A stretch of 12,285 bases of DNA. Source: Lysobacteraceae bacterium. Lineage in GTDB: Bacteria; Pseudomonadota; Gammaproteobacteria; Xanthomonadales; Xanthomonadaceae. The translations under genes and the position numbers were made by a program. The first letter of the stretch is position 1. Each line of letters begins with the position of its first letter. The notes beneath the pieces are model-generated. The model saw only the letters and a list, made by a program, of their open reading frames with translations, did not search any database and was not told the origin of the DNA. The stretch covers positions 547 through 12,831 of the forward strand of contig DMID01000098.1 of the NCBI GenBank assembly GCA_003449195.1, written 5' to 3'. This document shows positions 1 through 6,914 of this stretch, piece after piece.

Positions 1-319
1 TCAGCGTGTTCATCGCCACCACTTCCGACGGCCGCGCGCCGACCACGCGCGCCAGTGGCTCGCGCACCCGCGCGTGGTAGTCCAGCCATTGCGCCGGCTC
101 GGTGAAGTGGCCTTCCACCGCCTGCACGGCCCATTTGTCCAGTGCCTCCTCGACGAAGGCGCGTGCGCCGCGCGGTTGCAGGCCCAGCGAATTGCCGCAG
201 AAATAGGTCTGCTCGCCGTCGCCGTGGCGCGGGATCAGGAACTGCCCGCGCAACGCGGCCAGCGGATCGGCCGCATCCAGCGCCGCGGCTTGCCGCATGG
301 CCTGATCGAACGAGGACAT
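1..319 (-). CDS. kynU: Kynureninase, N-terminal part (cut by left window edge)
   Basis: Kynureninase is a PLP-dependent cytosolic hydrolase that cleaves 3-hydroxykynurenine to 3-hydroxyanthranilate and alanine. Only the first 106 residues are present; the reading frame runs off the left edge. The visible N-terminus carries the segment YFCGNSLGLQP (residues 39-49), which is typical of kynureninases, and ends in VAMNTL, the start of the cofactor-binding core. The ATG at 319 lies 4 bases after the stop of nbaC and has no clear ribosome-binding site of its own, so translational coupling with nbaC is likely. Its product is the substrate of the neighbouring dioxygenase, which supports the call. Family membership is clear; completeness of the gene cannot be judged. 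Confidence 0.93.
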   Translation of the reverse strand, partial: MSSFDQAMRQAAALDAADPLAALRGQFLIPRHGDGEQTYFCGNSLGLQPRGARAFVEEALDKWAVQAVEGHFTEPAQWLDYHARVREPLARVVGARPSEVVAMNTL

Positions 320-323
320 GGGC

Positions 324-857
324 TCAGCCGGCCGTCGCAGCGGTGTAGCGCGCCGGGGCCGGATGCACTTGGCCGCATTGCGGGCAGGTACGGTGCGCCG
401 GCGAGGCGTAGAAGCGGTCGAACACCGGCGGCAGGTCGGTCTCGATGTCGCGCAGGTGGAAATACTCCTCGTACAGCTTGTGGTTGCAGGACGGGCAGAA
501 CCACATCAGCCCGTCCTGCTCGTGCGGCAGGCGCCGGCGCTCGACCACCAGCCCGACCGAGTCGGGCATGCGCTGCGGCGAATGCGGCACCTTCGGCGGC
601 AGCAGGAACATCTCGCCGGCACGGATGGGAATGTCGCGCGGCGCGCCGTCCTCCTGGATGCGCAGCACCATCTCGCCTTCCAGCTGGTAGAACCACTCCG
701 GGCCTTCGTCGTAGTGATAGTCGGTGCGCGCATTCGGCCCGCCGACGATCATGATGATGAAGTCGTCCTGGGCAATGCACTTGTTGCCGACCGGCGGCTT
801 GAGCAGGTGGCGATGCTCGTCGATCCAGCCGAGCAGGTTGATCGGGGCAGGCAGCAT
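324..857 (-). CDS. nbaC: 3-hydroxyanthranilate 3,4-dioxygenase
   Basis: This cupin-fold non-heme iron dioxygenase opens the ring of 3-hydroxyanthranilate to 2-amino-3-carboxymuconate semialdehyde, which cyclises to quinolinate. The 177-residue length fits the bacterial form. Expected iron ligands are visible as His48, Glu54 and His92, with Arg44, Arg96 and Glu106 at the positions expected for substrate contacts. The C-terminus keeps the second, rubredoxin-like metal site of bacterial enzymes: CPSC at 121-124 and CPQC at 158-161. The ATG at 857 has a GGAGA ribosome-binding site about 9 bases upstream. It sits 21 bases after can and 4 bases before kynU. The symbol haaO is also used for this enzyme. 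Ligand roles come from family knowledge; the residues themselves are seen. Confidence 0.96.
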   Translation of the reverse strand: MLPAPINLLGWIDEHRHLLKPPVGNKCIAQDDFIIMIVGGPNARTDYHYDEGPEWFYQLEGEMVLRIQEDGAPRDIPIRAGEMFLLPPKVPHSPQRMPDSVGLVVERRRLPHEQDGLMWFCPSCNHKLYEEYFHLRDIETDLPPVFDRFYASPAHRTCPQCGQVHPAPARYTAATAG

Positions 858-878
858 GCGGGGGTTCTCCGGGCGCGC

Positions 879-1544
879 TTATTCGTCGCGCTTGCCTGTG
901 AGCGGGATCGAGGCGATGGCCTTGGCGTACGCCGGCTGCAGTTCCTCCGGGCCGGACACGTCCATGTCCAGCTGGCGCACCAGCCCGTCGTGGATGCTGT
1001 AGCACCACGCATGCACCGACAACTGCTGGCCGCGCGCCCAGGCATCCTGTACCACGGTGGTCTGACAGATGCTGTGGGCCTGTTCGATGGCGTTGAATTC
1101 GCACAGGCGGGCGTGCTGCAGGTGCTCGGTAGGCACCTGCGAGATCAGATGGGCATGCTTCTGCGCCACGTCGCCTACATGGCGCAGCCAGTTGTCGGCC
1201 AGACCGACGCGCTGGCCGGTCAGCCCGGCGTACACGCCGCTGCAGCCGTAGTGGCCGACGACCAGGATGTGCTCCACCTTCAGCACGTCCACGGCGAACT
1301 GGATCGAGCTGAGCGCGTTGAGGTCGGAGTGGACCACGATGTTGGCCACGTTGCGATGGACGAACACCTCGCCGGGGTCGAGGCCGAGGATCTGGTTGGC
1401 CGGCACGCGCGAATCGGAGCAACCGATCCACATGTACTTCGGGGTCTGCTGCAGGGCCAGGCGCTGGAAGAATCCCGGGTCGTGCTTCTCCACGCCCTCG
1501 GCCCATTCGCGGTTGTTCTGCAGCAGCAGTTCCAGATCGGTCAC
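879..1544 (-). CDS. can: Beta-class carbonic anhydrase (Can type)
   Basis: This cytosolic enzyme interconverts CO2 and bicarbonate. The protein has 221 residues with the chosen GTG start at 1544, nearly the same as E. coli Can (220). Zinc-site residues are visible as Cys42, Asp44 (in CSDSR), His98 and Cys101 (in HYGCSG). The N-terminus (VTDLELLLQNN) aligns with the E. coli start. The frame stays open upstream to a GTG at 1613, but GGAG lies 9 bases before 1544 and the extra 23 residues look like noncoding sequence, so 1544 is preferred. The 69-base gap before it is the largest in this gene run. It contains TATCAT (complement of 1573-1578), a fair -10 without a good -35, so a private promoter is possible but unproven. 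Confidence 0.95.
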   Translation of the reverse strand: MTDLELLLQNNREWAEGVEKHDPGFFQRLALQQTPKYMWIGCSDSRVPANQILGLDPGEVFVHRNVANIVVHSDLNALSSIQFAVDVLKVEHILVVGHYGCSGVYAGLTGQRVGLADNWLRHVGDVAQKHAHLISQVPTEHLQHARLCEFNAIEQAHSICQTTVVQDAWARGQQLSVHAWCYSIHDGLVRQLDMDVSGPEELQPAYAKAIASIPLTGKRDE

Positions 1545-1613
1545 GTTGCGGTGCTCCGGGAAAGTTCGGGCAATGATAGCGCCGGCGGGCTGACGGCCCC
1601 GTCGTCGTCGCAC

Positions 1614-2402
1614 TCAGATGCAGTGCGTGCGACCGCCATCCACGGCCAGGCTGACGCCGTTGATGTAGCCGGCCGCGGGGCTGGCGAGGAAGGCGATGGC
1701 AGCGGCGACTTCGGCCGGGTCGGCAAAGCGTGCGGCCGGCACGTCTTTCAGCATGGCGGCTTCGGCGTTGGCCGGCGTGCCGCCGGTGTCTTCGATGCGG
1801 CGCGCGAGAATCTGCTCCAGCCGCTGCGTGCGGGTGTAGCCGGGCAGCACGTTGTTGACGGTGATGCCGTCCGCACCCAGCTCGCGCGACAGGGTCTTGG
1901 CCCAGCCGGCGACGGCGGCACGGGTGGCGTTGGACACGCCGAGGTTGGCGATGGGTTCGCGCACCGAAGTGGAAATCACGTTGACGATGCGGCCCCAGCC
2001 GGCCGCGCGCATGCCGGGGACGACGGCGCGCGCCAAGGTCTGGCAGGCCAGCAGATGCAGCGAGTAGGCGGCGAGGAAATCCTCCAGCTCCGCATCGATG
2101 GCACGTCCGGGCGGCGGGCCGCCGGCATTGTTGACGAGGATGTGGACCGGCCGCGTCGTCGCGAGTGCACCGATGTCGCCGGCCAGTTCCGCATGCCGGG
2201 TCAGGTCGGCCTCGATGAAACCGTGGTGCTGGCGCGCATGCGTGCGCGGCAGCGCGGCCACGACTTCGCGCAACACCGTTTCCCGGCGTGCCAGCACGGT
2301 GACGTCGGCGCCGAGCAGGGCCAGTTCGTGCGCGGCGGCACGGCCGATGCCTTCGGAAGCGCCGCATACCAGCGCGTGGCGGCCGCTGAGGTTCAGGTCC
2401 AT
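1614..2402 (-). CDS. SDR-family oxidoreductase, atypical active site
   Basis: A 262-residue Rossmann-fold protein of the short-chain dehydrogenase/reductase superfamily, related to 3-oxoacyl-ACP reductase-like proteins. Cofactor-binding motif CGASEGIG (13-20) and NNAG (91-94) are present, and the C-terminal part (AGYINGVSLAVDGG) is classical. The active site is unusual: Ser144 is in place, but the Tyr expected 13 residues later is Ser157 and the Lys of YxxxK is Arg161. A known FabG-like subgroup has such an imperfect tetrad, so this is probably a divergent family rather than a decayed gene. The substrate cannot be told from sequence. The ATG at 2402 has GGAG 8 bases upstream. It lies 19 bases after the PaiB-like gene and 69 before can, in line with kynurenine-pathway genes, though a role in that pathway is only contextual. 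Confidence 0.88.
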   Translation of the reverse strand: MDLNLSGRHALVCGASEGIGRAAAHELALLGADVTVLARRETVLREVVAALPRTHARQHHGFIEADLTRHAELAGDIGALATTRPVHILVNNAGGPPPGRAIDAELEDFLAAYSLHLLACQTLARAVVPGMRAAGWGRIVNVISTSVREPIANLGVSNATRAAVAGWAKTLSRELGADGITVNNVLPGYTRTQRLEQILARRIEDTGGTPANAEAAMLKDVPAARFADPAEVAAAIAFLASPAAGYINGVSLAVDGGRTHCI

Positions 2403-2421
2403 GGGATTGGCTCCGGTGTCT

Positions 2422-3054
2422 TCAGGATGGGCGTCGCGCGAGCCTGTCGCGCATCAGGGCGGCGACGGCCCGCGCGTCGTCGCCGGGTTGGCGTGCCAGA
2501 GCGGCAGCGGCGGCTTCCACGGTGGCGGCCGGGTGGTTCTGCCCCAGCTTGAATTTCAGCTCGACCCGTTCGGGCACGAAACGGAAGCCGGTGATGCCGC
2601 GCAGCAGACCGTGGTGGCTTTCGCGTTCCGGAGCGTAGGCCCAGTCGCCGCCGGCCAAGGCTTCGTATTTGGCGCCGAGCGCGGCAACCAGCGCGGCCAG
2701 CTCGTCGGGGTCTTGCACGAGGGACACGCTGCCGTACAGGTGCGCCACGGCGTAATTCCAGGTGGGCACGCGGCTGCGACGTTCCTCGCCCGGGTACCAG
2801 CTGGGCGACACGTAGGCATGCGGGCCGTGGACGATCATCAGGGCCGTGCCGTCGATGTGCCCGGCCTGGGGATTGGGGCGTGCCCAATGGCCGGAAATGA
2901 CGATGCGTTCGCCATCGCGGGCATACAGGACGGGCAGGTGGCTGGCGAACGGCTCGCCGGCGTGCTGCGTCACCAGCGTGACGAAGGCGTCATGGGCGAA
3001 CAGCGCATCCAGCGCGCCCAGGTCGGTTTCGGCGAAGGCGCGCGGGATGTACAT
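2422..3054 (-). CDS. PaiB-family FMN-binding protein (annotated as negative transcriptional regulator)
   Basis: A 210-residue protein with the PaiB/FMN-binding split-barrel pattern: HWARPNPQ (56-63), HGPHAYVSPSWY (76-87), VPTWNY (96-101) and KFKLGQN (167-173). The start MYIPRAF is the usual N-terminus of this family and gives the usual length (about 205-210). The frame is open for 69 more codons upstream, but that stretch overlaps the preceding gene and is arginine/serine-rich shadow sequence. The ATG follows the stop of the 102-residue gene by 7 bases and has no obvious ribosome-binding site, which suggests translational coupling. In Bacillus, PaiB is linked to repression of sporulation and protease genes. 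Whether this homolog regulates transcription, or is simply an FMN-binding enzyme, is not visible here. Confidence 0.9.
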   Translation of the reverse strand: MYIPRAFAETDLGALDALFAHDAFVTLVTQHAGEPFASHLPVLYARDGERIVISGHWARPNPQAGHIDGTALMIVHGPHAYVSPSWYPGEERRSRVPTWNYAVAHLYGSVSLVQDPDELAALVAALGAKYEALAGGDWAYAPERESHHGLLRGITGFRFVPERVELKFKLGQNHPAATVEAAAAALARQPGDDARAVAALMRDRLARRPS

Positions 3055-3061
3055 GCCGGTT

Positions 3062-3370
3062 TCAGGCACGCTGGCCGAGCGGCTGCACCATGCGCTCGCG
3101 CAGTTGCTCGTCGCCGCCGGCCTGCGGCGGGGCGATTTCGGCCAGCGAGAAACCGCGTGCCAGCGCGTCGTCCTCGTCGAGCCCGTCGAAGGAAACGAAC
3201 TCGGCATCGAACAGCGCCGCCTTGGCGCTGTCCTCGCTGTCATACGCCTGCGTCCGGCCATCGCTGTCGAAGACTTCGGCCGTGCCGCCGTCGAGCACGC
3301 GCAGGCGGGCCCAGATCAGCAGCCGGCCGATGCTGGCCAGCCACCACTGGTCGCGGGTGTCGCTCGTCAT
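3062..3370 (-). CDS. Hypothetical protein, 102 residues, downstream of asnS
   Basis: I do not recognise a family. The protein starts with MTSDTRDQWW, has a short hydrophobic/aromatic N-terminal stretch (WLASIGRLLIWARLRV, too short and charged for a convincing membrane helix), then a very acidic centre (VFDSDGRTQAYDSEDS, SFDGLDEDDAL) and a Gln/Arg-containing tail. It has no signal peptide and no cysteine. The gene is credible: GAGGAGG lies 5 bases before the ATG at 3370 and overlaps the asnS stop codon, codon use is GC-rich, and its stop is 7 bases before the PaiB-like start. It is therefore translated between asnS and paiB in what looks like a single transcript. It may be a small soluble acidic protein restricted to related genomes, but that needs a database search. 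Confidence 0.78.
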   Translation of the reverse strand: MTSDTRDQWWLASIGRLLIWARLRVLDGGTAEVFDSDGRTQAYDSEDSAKAALFDAEFVSFDGLDEDDALARGFSLAEIAPPQAGGDEQLRERMVQPLGQRA

Positions 3371-3380
3371 GCCGGCCTCC

Positions 3381-4781
<1,401 letters not shown>

Positions 4782-4837
4782 GACTTGAATCCTCGTCCGT
4801 ACGACTCGATATGGGCCGTGAAGTGTAACTGCACCCG

Positions 4838-4862
4838 GCGCCTGCGCGAGCGAGGCAGGCGC
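4838..4862. repeat. Perfect 8-bp inverted repeat in the asnS-iscA divergent region
   Basis: GCGCCTGC (4838-4845) and GCAGGCGC (4855-4862) are exact reverse complements with a 9-base spacer. No T-run follows on either strand, and the site sits between two divergent starts, so a terminator is unlikely. Its right arm touches the candidate iscA -35 box (4862-4867). It could be a protein-binding site or a leader hairpin. GC-rich 8-base arms can also arise by chance. Confidence 0.4.
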
Positions 4863-4890
4863 TGTCGCGGCAGCAGCACCGCCTTATAAT
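4862..4890 (+). promoter_or_regulatory. Candidate sigma-70 promoter for iscA
   Basis: A perfect TATAAT at 4885-4890 stands out in this GC-rich region. A weak -35 (CTGTCG, 4862-4867, 3 of 6 matches) lies 17 bases upstream. Transcription would begin near 4897, giving a leader of about 40 bases before the iscA ATG. Confidence 0.6.
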
Positions 4891-4938
4891 CGGCAAGTCG
4901 CAACGGGCAGGTTTGCTGTCCGAACCGAGGAATTCCGC

Positions 4939-5277
4939 ATGGCCGTCACCCTGACCCCCGCCGCGCTGCAGCGCGTCCGCCATTTCATCGACACCACGCC
5001 CGGCACGCTGGGGCTGCGTTTCGGCGTGGAGCGCACCGGCTGCTCGGGGTGGGGCCACATGACCGATCTGGCCCGCGAACAGCGCGAGGACGATGCCGTG
5101 TTCGAGCAGGACGGGGTGCGTGTCTACGTCGGCGCCGACAGCCTGCCGGTGGTGGACGGCACGGTGATCGATTTCGCCCGCCAGGGCCTGAACCAGACCT
5201 TCGTGTTCCACAACCCCAACGCGGTGGCCGAATGTGGCTGCGGCGAGAGTTTCACCACCGACCCGGGCAAGGCCTGA
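4939..5277 (+). CDS. iscA: IscA-type iron-sulfur cluster carrier (HesB/IscA family)
   Basis: A 112-residue A-type carrier that receives Fe-S clusters and passes them to apo-proteins in the cytosol. The three cluster-binding cysteines are Cys35 (in GCSG), Cys99 and Cys101 (in CGCGESF), the same numbers as in E. coli IscA. The LPVVDGT and NPNA segments also fit the family. The CGCGESF ending favours IscA over ErpA, though close paralogs (ErpA, SufA) share the fold. The ATG at 4939 has GAGG 8-9 bases upstream. No isc or suf operon genes accompany it; it stands alone between asnS (divergent) and rpsF, with its own TATAAT-type promoter. The extra C-terminal residues after SFTTDP are unremarkable. 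Confidence 0.93.
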   Translation: MAVTLTPAALQRVRHFIDTTPGTLGLRFGVERTGCSGWGHMTDLAREQREDDAVFEQDGVRVYVGADSLPVVDGTVIDFARQGLNQTFVFHNPNAVAECGCGESFTTDPGKA

Positions 5278-5295
5278 GCCCGCGTCCGCCAATGC

Positions 5296-5324
5296 TTGCG
5301 GGCCATGCCCGCGGCTGCCATAAT
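5296..5324 (+). promoter_or_regulatory. Candidate sigma-70 promoter for rpsF-rpsR-rplI
   Basis: TTGCGG (5296-5301) and CATAAT (5319-5324) are separated by 17 bases, 19 bases after the iscA stop. Transcription would begin near 5331 and produce a leader of about 105 bases containing the structured element just before rpsF. Confidence 0.55.
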
Positions 5325-5394
5325 TCCGCGCTTCCCGTGGCGGCATGCTCCGGGATTTCTTGCCCCACCGCGCCCATCCGGGTTTGACGGGGGG

Positions 5395-5428
5395 CTGTCC
5401 GGCCCCTCGGGCCACATCCGAAAGGCAG
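5395..5428 (+). ncRNA. Candidate S6:S18-binding leader motif of rpsF mRNA
   Basis: The RNA can form a lower stem CUG(u)CC (5395-5400) with GGCAG (5424-5428), with U5398 bulged. An upper stem GGCCC (5401-5405) pairs with GGGCC (5409-5413) across a CUC loop. A 10-base internal loop on the 3' side, 5414-5423, contains CCG at 5418-5420. Published work on the rpsF leader describes a stem interrupted by a CCG-containing bulge that binds the S6:S18 complex, mimicking its 16S rRNA site. The lower stem covers part of the ribosome-binding site (AAGG, 5422-5425), 7 bases before the rpsF ATG, so binding could shut off translation. The pairing is seen; the identity is inferred. Confidence 0.68.
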
Positions 5429-5435
5429 ATAAAAC

Positions 5436-5864
5436 ATGAGTCGTCATTACGAAGTCGTGTTCCTGGTCCACCCGGACCAGAGCGAACAGGTCCCGGCCAT
5501 GGTCGAGCGCTACAAGTCGCTGATCGAAAACGGCAACGGCACCATCCACCGTCTGGAAGACTGGGGCCGCCGTCAGCTGGCCTACCCGATCCAGAACCTG
5601 GTGAAGGCCCACTATGTGCTGTTCAACATCGAAGCCGACCAGGCCGTGTTGAACGAGCTGGTGGACAGCTTCCGCTTCAACGACGCCGTGCTGCGTCACC
5701 TGGTCGTCAAGCGCGACGAGGCCGACACCGAGCCGTCGTTCATCATGAAGAGCAAGGACGAGAAGGGCGACAAGCCCGAGCGTGGCGAGCGCCGCCGTCG
5801 CGACGACGAAGGCGACAACGACAACGCCACCGATAACGACGGCGACGCCGCCGAAGCCGCCTGA
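5436..5864 (+). CDS. rpsF: 30S ribosomal protein S6
   Basis: S6 binds S18 and the central domain (platform) of 16S rRNA. The 142-residue protein begins MSRHYEVVFLVHPDQSEQV and contains WGRRQLAYPIQ, both typical of S6. The folded domain ends near residue 100. The remaining 40 or so residues are a highly charged, disordered-looking tail: KSKDEKGDKPERGERRRR followed by an Asp/Asn/Ala-rich end. Similar acidic tails are known in gammaproteobacterial S6, where glutamates can be added after translation in E. coli; here the end is Ala-Ala rather than Glu. It is the first gene of the S6-S18-L9 cluster, 11 bases before rpsR, and probably autoregulated through the leader motif. Confidence 0.98.
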   Translation: MSRHYEVVFLVHPDQSEQVPAMVERYKSLIENGNGTIHRLEDWGRRQLAYPIQNLVKAHYVLFNIEADQAVLNELVDSFRFNDAVLRHLVVKRDEADTEPSFIMKSKDEKGDKPERGERRRRDDEGDNDNATDNDGDAAEAA

Positions 5865-5875
5865 GGAGCACACCC

Positions 5876-6106
5876 ATGTCCAAGTTCTTCCGTCGCCGCA
5901 AGTTCTGCAAATTCACCGCCGAAGGCGTGAAGGAGATCGATTACAAGGATCTCAACACCCTGCGCCAGTACCTGACCGAGAACGGCAAGATCGTTCCCAG
6001 CCGTGTCACCGGCACCAAGTCCAAGTACCAGCGCCAGCTGGCCACGGCCGTCAAGCGCGCCCGTTTCCTGGCTCTGATCCCGTACACGGACAACCACGAC
6101 GTCTGA
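5876..6106 (+). CDS. rpsR: 30S ribosomal protein S18
   Basis: S18 forms a dimer with S6 on the 30S platform. The 76-residue sequence MSKFFRRRKFCKF...IDYKDLNTLRQYL...KIVPSRVTGTKSKYQRQL is unmistakable. The ATG has GAGGAG 9 bases upstream, starting just after the rpsF stop. The direct rpsF-rpsR junction, 11 bases, leaves no room for priB, which lies here in E. coli. The next gene, rplI, is 164 bases away across a strongly structured spacer. Confidence 0.98.
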   Translation: MSKFFRRRKFCKFTAEGVKEIDYKDLNTLRQYLTENGKIVPSRVTGTKSKYQRQLATAVKRARFLALIPYTDNHDV

Positions 6107-6107
6107 T

Positions 6108-6191
6108 CCGGGTTTCCCGGAAGCAGCCCGCACGCCGGCATCGGCAGGTACTGCGGGCCTGCAGCGGGAAGCCATCCCCCGGTGGCTTCCC
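6108..6191 (+). other. Hairpin-rich spacer between rpsR and rplI
   Basis: Three successive hairpins fill this stretch immediately after the rpsR stop. First, CCGGG (6108-6112) pairs with CCCGG (6116-6120) around UUU. Second, a compound stem: GCAGCCCGCA (6123-6132) pairs with UGCGGGC-c-UGC (6152-6162, C6159 bulged), enclosing an inner GCCG/CGGC hairpin (6134-6145). Third, GGGAAGCCA (6166-6174) pairs perfectly with UGGCUUCCC (6183-6191) around an 8-base loop. No U-run follows, so an efficient intrinsic terminator is unlikely. It may protect the rpsF-rpsR mRNA end, partly attenuate rplI, or bind a protein. Nothing coding was seen in 6107-6270. Confidence 0.6.
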
Positions 6192-6270
6192 CGGCACCTT
6201 TCCCGTCCTATTCGGACAGCACCCGTTGCGTCGGCCATGTGCCGGCGCTAACGAATAACGGAGCACCACG

Positions 6271-6723
6271 ATGGAACTGATCCTCATCCAGAAAGTCACC
6301 AACCTCGGCAACCTTGGCGACAAGGTCAACGTGAAGCCGGGTTACGGCCGCAACTTCCTCGTCCCGCAGGGCAAGGCCGTGCCGGCTACCGCCGCCAACG
6401 TCGCCGAGTTCGAGACCAAGCGCGCCGAGTACGAAGCCAAGGCCAAGGCCATCCACGACGATGCCCAGGGCCGCGCCGCCAAGTTCGAAGGCGCCAGCGT
6501 GACCATCCAGGCCCATGCCGCCACCGAAGGCAAGCTGTACGGCTCGGTCGGTCCGCGCGAAGTGGCCGAGGCCTTCACCGCTGCAGGCCTGCCGCTGCAC
6601 AAGAGCGAAGTCATCATGGGCGAAGGCTCGATCCGCCACATCGGCGAGTACGAGCTGACCGTCAAGCTGCACGCCGACGTCGAAACCCCGATCAAGGTCG
6701 TCGTCGAACCCGACAACGCCTGA
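6271..6723 (+). CDS. rplI: 50S ribosomal protein L9
   Basis: L9 binds 23S rRNA near the base of the L1 stalk and is joined to a second domain by a long helix. The 150-residue length and the N-terminal signature (VTNLGNLGDKVNVKPGYGRN, residues 9-28) are diagnostic. The connecting helix is the Glu/Lys/Ala-rich run at about 43-75, and the C-terminal domain follows with GKLYGSV near residue 90. The ATG has CGGAG 8-9 bases upstream. It is last in the S6-S18-L9 cluster and is followed by a strong terminator 21 bases after its stop. Confidence 0.98.
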   Translation: MELILIQKVTNLGNLGDKVNVKPGYGRNFLVPQGKAVPATAANVAEFETKRAEYEAKAKAIHDDAQGRAAKFEGASVTIQAHAATEGKLYGSVGPREVAEAFTAAGLPLHKSEVIMGEGSIRHIGEYELTVKLHADVETPIKVVVEPDNA

Positions 6724-6744
6724 TCCGGTTGCTGCGAGGCAGTG

Positions 6745-6770
6745 AAACGGGCGCCGCAGGGCGCCCGTTT
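6745..6770 (+). terminator. Intrinsic terminator after rplI
   Basis: AAACGGGCGCC (6745-6755) and GGCGCCCGTTT (6760-6770) form a perfect 11-bp stem with a GCAG tetraloop, 21 bases after the rplI stop. The U tract is short and interrupted (GUUUCCGUUUG), as is common in GC-rich genomes. It separates ribosomal-protein transcription from dnaB. Confidence 0.85.
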
Positions 6771-6791
6771 CCGTTTGCGGCCGTGCATCGC

Positions 6792-6816
6792 GCAGGCTGA
6801 AACATCCTCAGCTTGC
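6792..6816 (+). other. 9-bp hairpin in the rplI-dnaB spacer
   Basis: GCAGGCTGA (6792-6800) pairs with TCAGCTTGC (6808-6816), with one G-T wobble and a 7-base loop, 21 bases beyond the rplI terminator. It could be a backup to that terminator or lie in the dnaB control region. No U-run follows, and its right arm overlaps the first GCTTG repeat. Confidence 0.35.
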
Positions 6817-6843
6817 ACACGGCTTGTCCACAGGCTTGTCCCG
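6811..6843 (+). promoter_or_regulatory. Three phased GCTTG repeats with a DnaA-box-like core, upstream of dnaB
   Basis: GCTTGCACAC (6811-6820), GCTTGTCCAC (6822-6831) and GCTTGTCCCG (6834-6843) recur at 11- and 12-base steps, about one helical turn. The middle copy contains TTGTCCACA (6824-6832), one base from the classical DnaA box TTATCCACA. The site is 72-104 bases before the dnaB start. No good -35/-10 pair was found around it. Binding by DnaA is an inference. Confidence 0.42.
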
Positions 6844-6914
6844 TGCCGCAGCCGGTGCGGACGACTACCATGGCCACAGGCCAGAAGCCTGCCCTTGCTG
6901 GAGTTCCACCAACC

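Noticed and set aside
318..2552. A 744-codon open frame on the plus strand opposite kynU, nbaC, can and the SDR gene
   Set aside because: It is antisense to four genes with clear family motifs. Long stop-free frames are expected opposite GC-rich codons, and its translation is His/Gln/Arg/Val-rich with no recognisable domain.
6226..6254. A promoter for rplI alone (TTGCGT, 17 bases, TAACGA)
   Set aside because: The -10 matches only two of six consensus bases. Read-through from rpsR is simpler.
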